From NCBI GenBank assembly GCA_038106445.1, contig JAYODU010000003.1, positions 248,001 to 312,000 of the forward strand: DNA of 64,000 nt, read 5' to 3'. Shown here piece by piece: positions 27,272 through 35,918 of the stretch. The first letter of the stretch is position 1. The number at the start of each line of letters is the position of its first letter. The notes beneath the pieces were generated by a model. The model ran no database searches. It was not told the DNA's origin and was given only the letters and a program-made list of their open reading frames with translations. Source of the stretch: Pseudemcibacter sp038106445 (GTDB lineage Bacteria > Pseudomonadota > Alphaproteobacteria > Sphingomonadales > Emcibacteraceae). The translations under genes were made by a program, and so were the position numbers.

Positions 27272-28639
27272 ATGAAGAAAATTATTATACTGTTTTTTAT
27301 GATATCGGGATTTTCAGCGCAGGCGCAGCATCAGCAGGCGGATGGTGAATTTACCATGGCACTAACCGGTGATACGATTATAACCCGGCCGCTTTCCCCC
27401 TATAAGGAGCCGGAATTTCTTGAAATGATTGAATTGATCAGGGGGTCTGACATGGCCTTTACCAATCTTGAAATGTTGTTTCATGATTATGAGCCTTACC
27501 CTGCGGCAATAAGCGGCGGAACATGGATGCGCGGCGATCCGCGCCTTGCCGGGGAAATTGTGTGGGCTGGGTTTGATATGGTCAGCCGCGCTAATAACCA
27601 TACCGGTGATTATGGCGTTCTGGGTCAGCAGCTTACCACCAAGTATGTGAAGGAAGCAGGGCTGATTGATGCCGGTGTTGGTGAAAGCCTTGCGGAAGCA
27701 CGGGAGGCAAAATTTCTTGAAACAGGAAAGGCCCGTGTCGCGCTTGTTTCGGTGGCATCCACATTTGCATCACATATGGCTGCCGGAAGGTCGCGTGATA
27801 GCGTGCCGCCAAGGCCGGGCTTAAACCCGCTTCGTTATTCACAGACCTATATTTTGCCCGAAGATGAATGGGAAAATTTGCGAAAAACCGGTGAAAGCCT
27901 TGGGCTGTTTACTACCCAGGACGGGGAACCACGCGGCACGTTTGATAATCGGCCGGATGCATTCAACCTTTATGGATACTGGTTTGAAAAGGGCGCCGAA
28001 GCGGGTGTACGTACAGAAGCCAACAAAAAGGATATGGAAGAAATCAACGCGGTGATCAGAAACGCAAAAACCCTTGCGGATTACGTGATCGTCACCAGCC
28101 ACAGCCATGAACAGAAAGGTCCCCGTGAAATTCCGGCAGATTTTATTGGTGAATTTGCCCGCGCCGCGATTGATGCGGGGGCGGATGTTTTTGTCGGGCA
28201 CGGGCCACATGTGCTTCGGGGTATAGAACTTTATAAAGGCAAGGCAATTTTATATTCTCTAGGTGATTTTATGTTCCAGAATGAAACCCTGCTCCGGCTT
28301 CCGGCAGATAATTATGATAGTTATGGCCTTGATGACAATGCCCATGTAGCGGATTTTAATGACCGGCGTTATCAGGGGGGCACAAGCGGTTTTCCGGCAC
28401 TACCCGAAATCTGGGAAGCGGTGATTGCCATTCCGACTTTTACCGGTGATAACATGACGGAACTTGCCCTTCATCCGATAACCCTTGGTCACGGTCTTCC
28501 GGAACAGGTGCGTGGCAGGCCGCTTCTGGCCAAAGGTGAGCTTGGCGATAAAATACTAAACGATTTGATCGTGCGGTCGCAACCGTATGGTGTTGAAATC
28601 GAAAACCGGAACGGCGTGGGGTATGTGAAAATCAACTAG
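27272..28639 (+). CDS. CapA-family exported protein (metallophosphatase fold)
   Basis: 455 residues with a signal peptide (KIIILFFMISGFSAQAQ). The CapA/PgsA fold is recognised from MALTGDTIITRPLSPY, FTNLEMLFHDYEP, RANNHTGDYGVLG, VTSHSHEQKGPREIP and VFVGHGPHVLRGIELYKGK. Such proteins are linked to poly-gamma-glutamate or other envelope polymers, but the family is broad and the substrate here is unknown. The frame opens upstream at 27221; ATG 27272 is chosen because GGGAGAGGG precedes it and the signal peptide begins there. It overlaps the convergent MATE gene by 8 bp. Confidence 0.84.
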   Translation: MKKIIILFFMISGFSAQAQHQQADGEFTMALTGDTIITRPLSPYKEPEFLEMIELIRGSDMAFTNLEMLFHDYEPYPAAISGGTWMRGDPRLAGEIVWAGFDMVSRANNHTGDYGVLGQQLTTKYVKEAGLIDAGVGESLAEAREAKFLETGKARVALVSVASTFASHMAAGRSRDSVPPRPGLNPLRYSQTYILPEDEWENLRKTGESLGLFTTQDGEPRGTFDNRPDAFNLYGYWFEKGAEAGVRTEANKKDMEEINAVIRNAKTLADYVIVTSHSHEQKGPREIPADFIGEFARAAIDAGADVFVGHGPHVLRGIELYKGKAILYSLGDFMFQNETLLRLPADNYDSYGLDDNAHVADFNDRRYQGGTSGFPALPEIWEAVIAIPTFTGDNMTELALHPITLGHGLPEQVRGRPLLAKGELGDKILNDLIVRSQPYGVEIENRNGVGYVKIN

Positions 28640-29978
28640 CCCTTTTCTCAATTTCCGGATATTTAACCGCGAGGGTGAGTGCGCGCATCACAATAAAAAT
28701 GCTGTATGATGCCCAAAGCCCGTGATTGCCGAATAGGTCAAGCAGCGAATAAATACAAATTAAATAACAGATTGTCGAAATGATCATGCCATTGCGCATA
28801 GCTGATCCAGCGGTGGCGCCAATGAATATTCCATCAAGCTGGAAGCTCCAGATGGAAAGAATGGGAAGGATTATTACCCAAACCAGATATTCCCCGGAGA
28901 TTGTGCGGATGCTTTCGATAGTGGTCAGGAAGTTGATCACCATTTCACCGAAGAAAAAATAGAAACCAGTGAAGGCAAGGGCCGTGAAGATGGCCCATTT
29001 ACCGGAAATAATTACTGCGGCGCGCAAATTTTCACGGGATTTTCGGCCAATTTCCTTGCCAACAAGTACTTCTGCGGCCTGCGCAAAACCATCAAGACCA
29101 TATGCGGTCAGATTCTGAAGGTTCATCAAAACCGCATTTGCAGCAAGAACTTCCGTGCCGAAACGGGTGCCAAGCAGGGTAAAGCTTGCCAGTGTTAATG
29201 TCAGACACATTGTGCGTATAAAAATATCGCGGTTTAAACTGAAAAGCTTTTTATAGGCATCAAGATTTAAAATATTTTCAAAAACGGCAGTGCCAAAAAC
29301 CGGGATTTTAAATTCCATTTTGCTGTGACGGGAAGCGAAATAAAGAGCCACAAAAAAAGCACTGGTTTCTGAAAGTACGGTGCCCAGTGCCACACCATCC
29401 GCCGTCATGTCGAAGCCATAAACAAATAAAAAATTAAGCAGAATATTACTAATGTTCATGTAAAGGTGAATGTATAAAACCTCCTTAGCGCGACCCATTC
29501 CCAGAAGCCATCCGGACGCCACATAATTCATAAGCGCAAATGGCGCCCCCCAGATACGAATATAAAAATATATGGCGGTAAGGCTTGTAACAGTCCTTTC
29601 CGCCTGCATAAAATAGAAAAAGCCGTAAACAATGAAAGTTTGCAGAATGATAAATAAAATGCCGATCGCGGCTGCACTGATACAGCCACGAATTAGCAGT
29701 TTGCCAAGGCCCAGTTCATCTTCACGGCCGTGTGCCTGCGCCGCAAGTCCGGTTGTTCCCATGCGCAGGAAATTGACCCCGTTATAAAGGATTGAAAACA
29801 GCATGGAGCCCAGTGCAACGGCGGCAAGATACCGTTCATGGGGCATGTGTCCCATGATAAAACTGTCTGATAAGCCAAGCAGTGGTGTCGAAAGGTTCGC
29901 AAGTGCCGCCGGAATAGCGATTTGCCACATATGACGGGATATAGTATTATACTTCGAATTTTGTGACATTTTGACCAT
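28632..29978 (-). CDS. MATE-family multidrug/cation efflux transporter
   Basis: 448 residues with about 12 hydrophobic segments. The first block IWxIA-IPAALANLSTPLLGLSD fits the MATE family, DinF-like branch. Such proteins export cationic compounds with Na+ or H+ coupling in the inner membrane. The start may be the ATG at 29978 or the one three codons on. It ends against the CapA-like gene. Confidence 0.88.
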   Translation of the reverse strand: MVKMSQNSKYNTISRHMWQIAIPAALANLSTPLLGLSDSFIMGHMPHERYLAAVALGSMLFSILYNGVNFLRMGTTGLAAQAHGREDELGLGKLLIRGCISAAAIGILFIILQTFIVYGFFYFMQAERTVTSLTAIYFYIRIWGAPFALMNYVASGWLLGMGRAKEVLYIHLYMNISNILLNFLFVYGFDMTADGVALGTVLSETSAFFVALYFASRHSKMEFKIPVFGTAVFENILNLDAYKKLFSLNRDIFIRTMCLTLTLASFTLLGTRFGTEVLAANAVLMNLQNLTAYGLDGFAQAAEVLVGKEIGRKSRENLRAAVIISGKWAIFTALAFTGFYFFFGEMVINFLTTIESIRTISGEYLVWVIILPILSIWSFQLDGIFIGATAGSAMRNGMIISTICYLICIYSLLDLFGNHGLWASYSIFIVMRALTLAVKYPEIEKRAS

Positions 29979-30142
29979 TTATCATTACAAATTAACACGA
30001 ACTAAGCTTGTTCATCGGTTGAAATAATATGGGAATTCTATTAAATGGAAATCAAATAATTCATGCGTAAGAAATTAGTATGAATAAATAAGATAAATAA
30101 CTATAATATTTATGGTTGTTTCATAAGGTAAGGACCTACATC

Positions 30143-32005
30143 ATGAACGTGCAAACTCCCGCCGGCAGCTATGAAGAACTTGAATCAGTTGTTGTTCGAT
30201 TTGCAGGGGATTCCGGTGATGGAATGCAGCTCACCGGTACCCAGTTTTCAGTCGTCACGGCACTTGAAGGAAGCGACCTTTCAACATTTCCGGACTTTCC
30301 GGCTGAAATCCGCGCACCGGTTGGTACCACATTCGGGGTATCGGCATTTCAGATCAATTTTGGATCAGTAGAAGTATCAACCGCAGGTGATGAACCTGAT
30401 GTCTTGGTCGCGATGAACCCCGCAGCGCTAAAAGTCAGCCTTTCCGGGCTTCGTAAAGGTGGCCTGATTATTGTTGATGAAGGGGCGTTTAATAAAAGAA
30501 ATCTTGATAAGGCGGGGTACGTTGCAAACCCGCTTGAAGACGGCAGCCTCAGTGATTATCAGGTGCAAAAACTAGACATCACCAAAATGACACTGGGATC
30601 GGTTAAAGAATTCGGCCTCGGAAACAAGGACGCGGTTAGGTCCAAAAACATGTGGACACTGGGGCTGATCCTGTGGATGTTTGGCCGCCCAAGAAAACCA
30701 ATTACCGACTGGCTAGAAGAAAAATTTAAAAAAATCCCGGACGTTGCAGCAGCAAATATTGCGGCGGTTAATGCCGGTCATGCCTACGGCGAAACGGTGG
30801 AAGTATCATCAAGTCTGCGTCGCTATGTGGTTGGCAAACATGAAGAGGAACCCGGTGAATACAGAACCGTTAATGGTAATCAGGCGCTTGCATGGGGGCT
30901 TGTGGCAGGTTCGCAGCTCGGGGATATTCCGTTAATGCTGGGCTCCTATCCGATTACACCGGCTTCGACACTTCTTCATACACTTTCCGGTCTTAAAGAA
31001 TTTGGTGTGATGACATTTCAGGCAGAAGATGAAATTGCCGCTATTTGTGGAGCGCTTGGTGCGTCCTTTGCCGGCAATCTTGGCGTTACATCAAGTTCCG
31101 GTCCTGGGGTTGCGCTAAAGACAGAGGCAATCGGTCTTGCGATCAGCACGGAACTGCCTATTGTCATTCTTGATATTCAGCGTGCGGGCCCGTCAACCGG
31201 CATGCCCACAAAAACGGAACAATCGGACCTTTATCAGGCAGTATGGGGACGAAATGGTGATGCGCCGGTTGTGGTGCTTGCCACATCCAACCCGCAGGAC
31301 TGTTTTGATGTGGGGATTGAAGCTGTGCGTCTTGCGACAAAATATATGACGCCGGTGATTGTTCTTTCCGATGGTTATATCGGTAATGCGTCTGAACCGT
31401 GGAAAATTCCTGATATTAATAAAATGGAAAAATTTGATGTAAAATATGCAACGGATCCGGAAGGGTTCCACCCGTTTAAACGTGATCCTGAAACATTGGC
31501 GCGGGTTTGGGCAAAACCGGGCACACCGGGGCTTTCACACCGAATTGGTGGTATTGAAAAATCATATGACAGCGGTCATATTTCCTATGATCCGGAAAAC
31601 CATCAGAAAATGACGGATGTACGCGCACAAAAAATCGCCAATATTGCAAATGATATTCCAGAGCAAACATGCTCACTCGGTAGTCCGGATGATAAAATCG
31701 CTGTTGTGGGCTGGGGATCAACACGTGGATCAATTCATCAGGCGGTAAAACGTGCGCGCAGTGAAGGAATTGATATTGCACATGTGCATATCGGTAATAT
31801 CTGGCCGCTGCCAAGGAACCTTGGTGATCTGCTTATGGGATTTGACAAGGTCATTGTCGCTGAAATGAATAAGGGGCAGATGAACAACCTGCTTCGGGCG
31901 CAATATTTGCTTGATGCACATTCCCTGACGAAAGTAACCGGGCAGCCCTTCAAAATTACAGAGATACTTGACTGTATCCGCGCAGTGGCGGGAGAAATGA
32001 AATGA
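30143..32005 (+). CDS. korA: 2-oxoacid:ferredoxin oxidoreductase, fused gamma-alpha subunit
   Basis: 620 residues: the gamma domain (about 10-200, starting VVRFAGDSGDGMQLTGTQFS) is fused to the alpha domain, which contains the diagnostic LGSYPITPAS and the MPTKTEQSDL block. With KorB it oxidises 2-oxoglutarate (or a related 2-oxoacid) to the acyl-CoA, passing electrons to ferredoxin, in place of or beside 2-oxoglutarate dehydrogenase. The ATG at 30143, preceded by AAGGTAAGGA, is preferred over a TTG at 30116. Its stop overlaps korB by 4 bp. Substrate choice (2-oxoglutarate rather than pyruvate) is inferred from general resemblance. Confidence 0.9.
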   Translation: MNVQTPAGSYEELESVVVRFAGDSGDGMQLTGTQFSVVTALEGSDLSTFPDFPAEIRAPVGTTFGVSAFQINFGSVEVSTAGDEPDVLVAMNPAALKVSLSGLRKGGLIIVDEGAFNKRNLDKAGYVANPLEDGSLSDYQVQKLDITKMTLGSVKEFGLGNKDAVRSKNMWTLGLILWMFGRPRKPITDWLEEKFKKIPDVAAANIAAVNAGHAYGETVEVSSSLRRYVVGKHEEEPGEYRTVNGNQALAWGLVAGSQLGDIPLMLGSYPITPASTLLHTLSGLKEFGVMTFQAEDEIAAICGALGASFAGNLGVTSSSGPGVALKTEAIGLAISTELPIVILDIQRAGPSTGMPTKTEQSDLYQAVWGRNGDAPVVVLATSNPQDCFDVGIEAVRLATKYMTPVIVLSDGYIGNASEPWKIPDINKMEKFDVKYATDPEGFHPFKRDPETLARVWAKPGTPGLSHRIGGIEKSYDSGHISYDPENHQKMTDVRAQKIANIANDIPEQTCSLGSPDDKIAVVGWGSTRGSIHQAVKRARSEGIDIAHVHIGNIWPLPRNLGDLLMGFDKVIVAEMNKGQMNNLLRAQYLLDAHSLTKVTGQPFKITEILDCIRAVAGEMK

Positions 32006-33024
32006 ACGAACAGGTTGATGTAAAAAAACGCACATTCAAGGATTTTGAAACCGATCAGGAAGTGCGCTGGTGCCCGGGTTGCGGTGATTATGCAATCCTC
32101 AAAGGGGTTCAGATGACGCTTGCGAATATTGGCGCGACACCGGAAAATACCGTATTTATATCCGGCATTGGTTGTTCAAGCCGTTTTCCGTACTATGTTG
32201 AAACATACGGGTTTCATACGATCCACGGACGCGCACCGGCCGTGGCGACGGGTGTAAAGCTTGCTAACCCTGATCTTGATGTCTGGCTGGTGACAGGGGA
32301 TGGGGACGGTCTCAGTATCGGCGGTAATCACATGCTTCATGTGCTTAGGCGTAATGTGGATATGCAAATTATGCTATTTAACAATGAAATTTATGGCCTG
32401 ACAAAGGGACAATATTCTCCGACATCGAAACAGGGTACGAAATCACCATCAACGCCATATGGTTCGGTAGATTTGCCGCTTACACCATGTTCATTTGCCC
32501 TTGGGGCAGGGGCACGGTTTGTAGCACGCGGTATCGATACAGCGCTAAAAGCGCTGCCGGATACACTTGCCCGGGCAAAAGAACACAAGGGTGCATCATT
32601 TGTTGAAATTTTTCAAAACTGTATCGTATTTAACGATAAAACGTTTGAACATTTCACACTGAAAAAAGATGCTGAAAATACACAGATCCATGTAGAACAT
32701 GGAAAGCCGATGATTTATGGCAAAGAAAATAATATGGGGCTTCGTTTTAACGCTGAAAAATTTGCCATTGAAAAAGTGGAAATTGGTGTGGGTGGTATAA
32801 CAGAAGACGACGTGCTTATTCATGATGAAACCAATAAACTGATGGCGCAGATGCTGGTTGAACTTACAGCACCGGAATTTCCGGTTGTTTGCGGGGTTAT
32901 ATACTGTAATCCAACCGAAAGTTATGATCAGGCCGTTCATAAACAGATGGACGCCGCCAAGAAGGCCAGAAAAGCTGATTTTAATGCTTTAATCCGTCAG
33001 GGGCGTACCTGGACAGTTGAGTAA
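32002..33024 (+). CDS. korB: 2-oxoacid:ferredoxin oxidoreductase, beta subunit
   Basis: 340 residues carrying the thiamine diphosphate site (VTGDGDGLSIGGNHMLH, then LFNNEIYGLTKGQ) and the cluster-binding start WCPGCGDYAILKG. It pairs with korA through an ATGA overlap at 32002-32005. No ferredoxin gene is adjacent. A terminator follows. Confidence 0.92.
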   Translation: MNEQVDVKKRTFKDFETDQEVRWCPGCGDYAILKGVQMTLANIGATPENTVFISGIGCSSRFPYYVETYGFHTIHGRAPAVATGVKLANPDLDVWLVTGDGDGLSIGGNHMLHVLRRNVDMQIMLFNNEIYGLTKGQYSPTSKQGTKSPSTPYGSVDLPLTPCSFALGAGARFVARGIDTALKALPDTLARAKEHKGASFVEIFQNCIVFNDKTFEHFTLKKDAENTQIHVEHGKPMIYGKENNMGLRFNAEKFAIEKVEIGVGGITEDDVLIHDETNKLMAQMLVELTAPEFPVVCGVIYCNPTESYDQAVHKQMDAAKKARKADFNALIRQGRTWTVE

Positions 33025-33047
33025 CCCTGGCTTTCTATTCTATCTAT

Positions 33048-33080
33048 TAAAGCGCCTTATTTATGGGCGCTTTATTTTAT
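33048..33080 (+). terminator. Rho-independent terminator after korB
   Basis: A 9 bp stem (TAAAGCGCC / GGCGCTTTA) with a 9-base loop, followed by TTTTAT, 23 bp after the korB stop. Confidence 0.75.
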
Positions 33081-33141
33081 GAAGGTTTTTTTGCACTTAG
33101 CCGTATAATAGCATGAACGGTAAAGAGATGTTGACAAGTAT

Positions 33142-33717
33142 ATGGGAACAGATGCGATAACCGACGAAGAATTGATGTTGCGTATCGGTGATGGTGATCA
33201 AACAGCTTATGGTATTTTGGTTGATCGTCATCTGTCCCTGAATTTGGGATATGCAACAAAACTTCTGGGTAATGATGCTGAGGCGGAGGAAGTGATGCAG
33301 GAAGCATTTATTCGTGTGTGGAAACATGCAAGCCGTTGGGATCCGGAACGGAAAACCCGTTTTACAACATGGTTTTATCGGGTAGTGACGAATTTATGCT
33401 ATGACGTTGGGCGCAAAAGAAAGCCCCAGGAAAACGTGGAAATTCTTGAAACGATAGCATCAGATGAAACCAGTGCTGAAAATGTAATTGCGGTTGATCA
33501 AAGATCAAAGCAGGTTAAAAAGGCCCTTGAAGAATTGCCACAAAGACAAATGACAGCGATCATACTCTGTTATTTTCAGGGACTTTCCAACCGTGAAGCC
33601 GCAAATGTTATGGACGTCAGTTTAAATGCGCTTGAATCCTATTTGGTGAGAGGGCGGCGTAATTTGGCTGATATATTAAGGGAAGAAAAAGACAGTCTCT
33701 TAAAGGAGATCGGATAA
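33142..33717 (+). CDS. ECF-type RNA polymerase sigma factor
   Basis: 191 residues with sigma region 2 (DAEAEEVMQEAFIRVWKHA and the aromatic TRFTTWFYRVVTNLCYD) and region 4 (LPQRQMTAIILCYFQGLSN, then a helix-turn-helix LNALESYLVRGRRNL). It would direct polymerase to a small regulon. It is coupled to the next gene by TAATG (1 bp overlap), and that gene to a periplasmic sensor-like one, the arrangement of a sigma/anti-sigma/sensor unit. Confidence 0.92.
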   Translation: MGTDAITDEELMLRIGDGDQTAYGILVDRHLSLNLGYATKLLGNDAEAEEVMQEAFIRVWKHASRWDPERKTRFTTWFYRVVTNLCYDVGRKRKPQENVEILETIASDETSAENVIAVDQRSKQVKKALEELPQRQMTAIILCYFQGLSNREAANVMDVSLNALESYLVRGRRNLADILREEKDSLLKEIG

Positions 33718-34073
33718 TGAATGATATAAAGTTAAATGAATATTTGGATGAATATGGAAAAAAATATAGTCCTGAACCCAGCAGGAAGCTGATTGATAAA
33801 ATCATGAGAATTCCTCATGAAGTGGAACAACAATCAGTATTTTCCTGGAGTTTCAGGGAATGGACATTATTTCTTGTACCGCGTTTATCCGGACTTACGG
33901 CTGCCTGTGTAATGGGTATTTATCTTGGCGGGGCAGGAAACACAGCACTTGCTGAAGACGAAGTATCAGTGTTTGATATCGAAACATATGAAGGCGAAGT
34001 AGTGCTTGATGAAATTGAAAGTACTCTTCTTGATGTTGAAGATTTCATCTTTTATGAGGATCCGGCGCAATGA
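33717..34073 (+). CDS. Small single-pass membrane protein, probable anti-sigma factor
   Basis: 118 residues. The N-terminal 55 residues are cytoplasmic in character (LNEYLDEYGKKYSPEPSRKL), followed by one membrane segment (about 56-75, FLVPRLSGLTAACVMGIYLG) and an acidic periplasmic tail rich in Asp/Glu. No zinc anti-sigma motif is present. Its role is inferred from position: it overlaps the sigma gene by 1 bp and the sensor-like gene by 4 bp. I did not recognise a named family. Confidence 0.65.
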   Translation: MNDIKLNEYLDEYGKKYSPEPSRKLIDKIMRIPHEVEQQSVFSWSFREWTLFLVPRLSGLTAACVMGIYLGGAGNTALAEDEVSVFDIETYEGEVVLDEIESTLLDVEDFIFYEDPAQ

Positions 34074-34579
34074 AAAATCTTTCATTAAAAATAAACTGGA
34101 TGAGCATCGTAATGCTCGTGTCTCTTGGGATTAATTTCTTTGTTATTGGCTTTTTGGTTGCACAGCATAAAGCCAGAGAAATCCGTATGACGCGACTTTC
34201 ATTTGATAATCAGATTTCGAAACTTGTTGAACCACTGCCCCGTAATGGAAGACGTGATTTTTACGTCACAATGCGCAGTAAGCGTGATGATCTTATCCCG
34301 ATTTATCAAAATATTATGCAGCAACGTGCCGCCATTATGGAAATTATTGCTAAAGAACAGTTTGATCCGGAAAAATTACGTACAGCCATGCGGGAATATC
34401 ATGAGATCTATCATCAAATGATTATGCCTTCGCAGGATGTTATGGTTGACATTATAAGCGATTTGAGTTTGGAAGAAAGACAAGCCATTCTGGGGCGTTT
34501 TAACAATCCGCCAAGAAGAGATCGTCGTGGCAGAGGTGAAAATGATCGCCGTAGGGAACCCGATAGTAACAGATGGTAA
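34070..34579 (+). CDS. Periplasmic heavy-metal sensor-like protein (CnrX/Spy/CpxP class)
   Basis: 169 residues: an N-terminal membrane anchor (MSIVMLVSLGINFFVIGFLVA), then a helical periplasmic domain with the heavy-metal-resistance/Spy-like pattern (an Arg- and Met-rich helix hairpin: RRDFYVTMRSKRDDLIPIY, YHEIYHQMIMPSQDVMVDII). A basic, Arg-rich tail ends the protein. His and Met residues near YHEIYHQMIM could bind metal. With the upstream sigma and membrane protein it resembles the CnrYXH plan; metal identity cannot be told. Confidence 0.75.
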   Translation: MKNLSLKINWMSIVMLVSLGINFFVIGFLVAQHKAREIRMTRLSFDNQISKLVEPLPRNGRRDFYVTMRSKRDDLIPIYQNIMQQRAAIMEIIAKEQFDPEKLRTAMREYHEIYHQMIMPSQDVMVDIISDLSLEERQAILGRFNNPPRRDRRGRGENDRRREPDSNRW

Positions 34580-34641
34580 AATAGGATAATTTTATTTAAT
34601 AGTTAATGTTTAGTTAACGATAATCCTGTATTTTAAGTTCC

Positions 34642-35255
34642 ATGATTAATGATATTTCATTTCAGATACCAAAGATAATCACGTCCGGAAATGGCGCGCG
34701 CCATTTGCAGGATAATGCAGCTAATGTCAAGTCATCAACCCAGAACACGGAATTATCTGAAGAGCAGCAGGCAGAAGTTGATCGCCTTAAAAAAGCAGAT
34801 CAGGAAATTCGTGCACATGAAGCGGCCCATAAAAATGCGGGGGGGGGCAATATGCAGGCAGCGCATCATATTCCTATACAGTAGGTCCGGACGGACAGCA
34901 TTATGCCACATCTGGGGAAGTTCCCATAGACGTGGCACCCGTTAAGGATGACCCTGAAGCGACCCTTGCGAAACTGGATGTCGTTATTGCAGCGGCGCTT
35001 GCCCCGGCGAAACCATCGGCGCAGGACCGTAAAGTGGCCGCTGCTGCCATTGCTGCCAGAAACAATGCCCAGGCTGAACTGTTTGAAAAAAAACGTGCCC
35101 AACAAAATAGTGAAAATGAACTTACGGCTCCGTTTAATGTCAATAATTTTGGTAATACATCTATCCAATCAGCAAATAAGGCTTATGAAACCGGTCTGGG
35201 CCTTGGCAATAGTGACAACCAAAAATCAGGTTTTGCCATTAGCGTTTCAAGTTAA
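34642..35255 (+). pseudogene. SprA-type putative metalloprotease, frameshifted at a G9 tract
   Basis: The first part (from ATG 34642) reaches the zinc-protease motif HEAAH (HExxH) inside IRAHEAAHKNAG. At the nine-G run 34839-34847 the frame is lost and stops at 34884. In another frame the sequence goes on exactly as the family does: QYAGSASYSYTVGPDGQHYA, VPIDVAPVKDDPEATL and KPSAQDRKVAAAAIAARN, to a stop at 35255. Seven or ten G would restore one continuous frame of about 200 residues. It could be a sequencing or assembly error, a real mutation, or a phase-variable switch. Confidence 0.8.
34839..34847 (+). repeat. Homopolymeric G9 tract inside a coding region
   Basis: Nine consecutive G, directly after the HExxH motif of the SprA-type gene. 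Its length decides the reading frame of everything downstream. Confidence 0.9.
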
Positions 35256-35297
35256 TGAAAATTTTGATTTCAGATAAGATTATGCTAATCACATCTG

Positions 35298-35918
35298 ATG
35301 ACACGGCAGACTTATCATATTCCCAAAAGTACAGTTTCTTATCAGGAAAGCATTAAGCGCAGTCGCTTTATAGCACATATAGCGCACACGCCTGATGTTT
35401 CATCTGCGCGCGCGTTTATAGCTGAAATCAAAGATAAGTATGCGGACGCAGGACATAATTGCTGGGCCTATATCGCGGGCAGGCCCGATGACGGCCAGGT
35501 TCTTGGCTTTTCGGATGACGGGGAGCCCAATGGAACGGCAGGTAAACCTATGCTCAATGTGCTAATGGGGTCGGGTATTGGTGAGATTACGGCTGTGGTT
35601 ACACGTTATTTTGGTGGTATTAAATTGGGAATAGGGGGACTTGTCCGTGCTTACGGGGGAACATTAAATAATGCTCTGCATGAACTTGAAACTGGTGAAA
35701 AAATCCCTGAAGTATATGTGAGCGGCATTTCTGATTACAGCCATCAGGGCATCATTGAGCAAATCTTGAAAAACTACAACATTCTTGATTTAAATAAGGA
35801 TTTTACGGCCGATATTCATTGGCGTTTAAAAATGGATAGACGTGAAGCACCGCTGGCTATATCTGAAATTACAGATAAAACCAGCGGGAGGGTAAATTTT
35901 GAAATTGATGTGGGCTAA
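35298..35918 (+). CDS. YigZ/IMPACT family protein
   Basis: 206 residues. The UPF0029 N-domain shows SRFIAHIAHTPDVSSARAFI, then AGHNCWAYIAG, DDGEPNGTAGKPML and TRYFGGIKLGIGGLVRAYGG, followed by the small C-terminal domain. Homologues are linked to translation control under stress (IMPACT) but the bacterial role is unclear. Its last bases overlap the convergent pntB end by 4 bp. Confidence 0.92.
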   Translation: MTRQTYHIPKSTVSYQESIKRSRFIAHIAHTPDVSSARAFIAEIKDKYADAGHNCWAYIAGRPDDGQVLGFSDDGEPNGTAGKPMLNVLMGSGIGEITAVVTRYFGGIKLGIGGLVRAYGGTLNNALHELETGEKIPEVYVSGISDYSHQGIIEQILKNYNILDLNKDFTADIHWRLKMDRREAPLAISEITDKTSGRVNFEIDVG

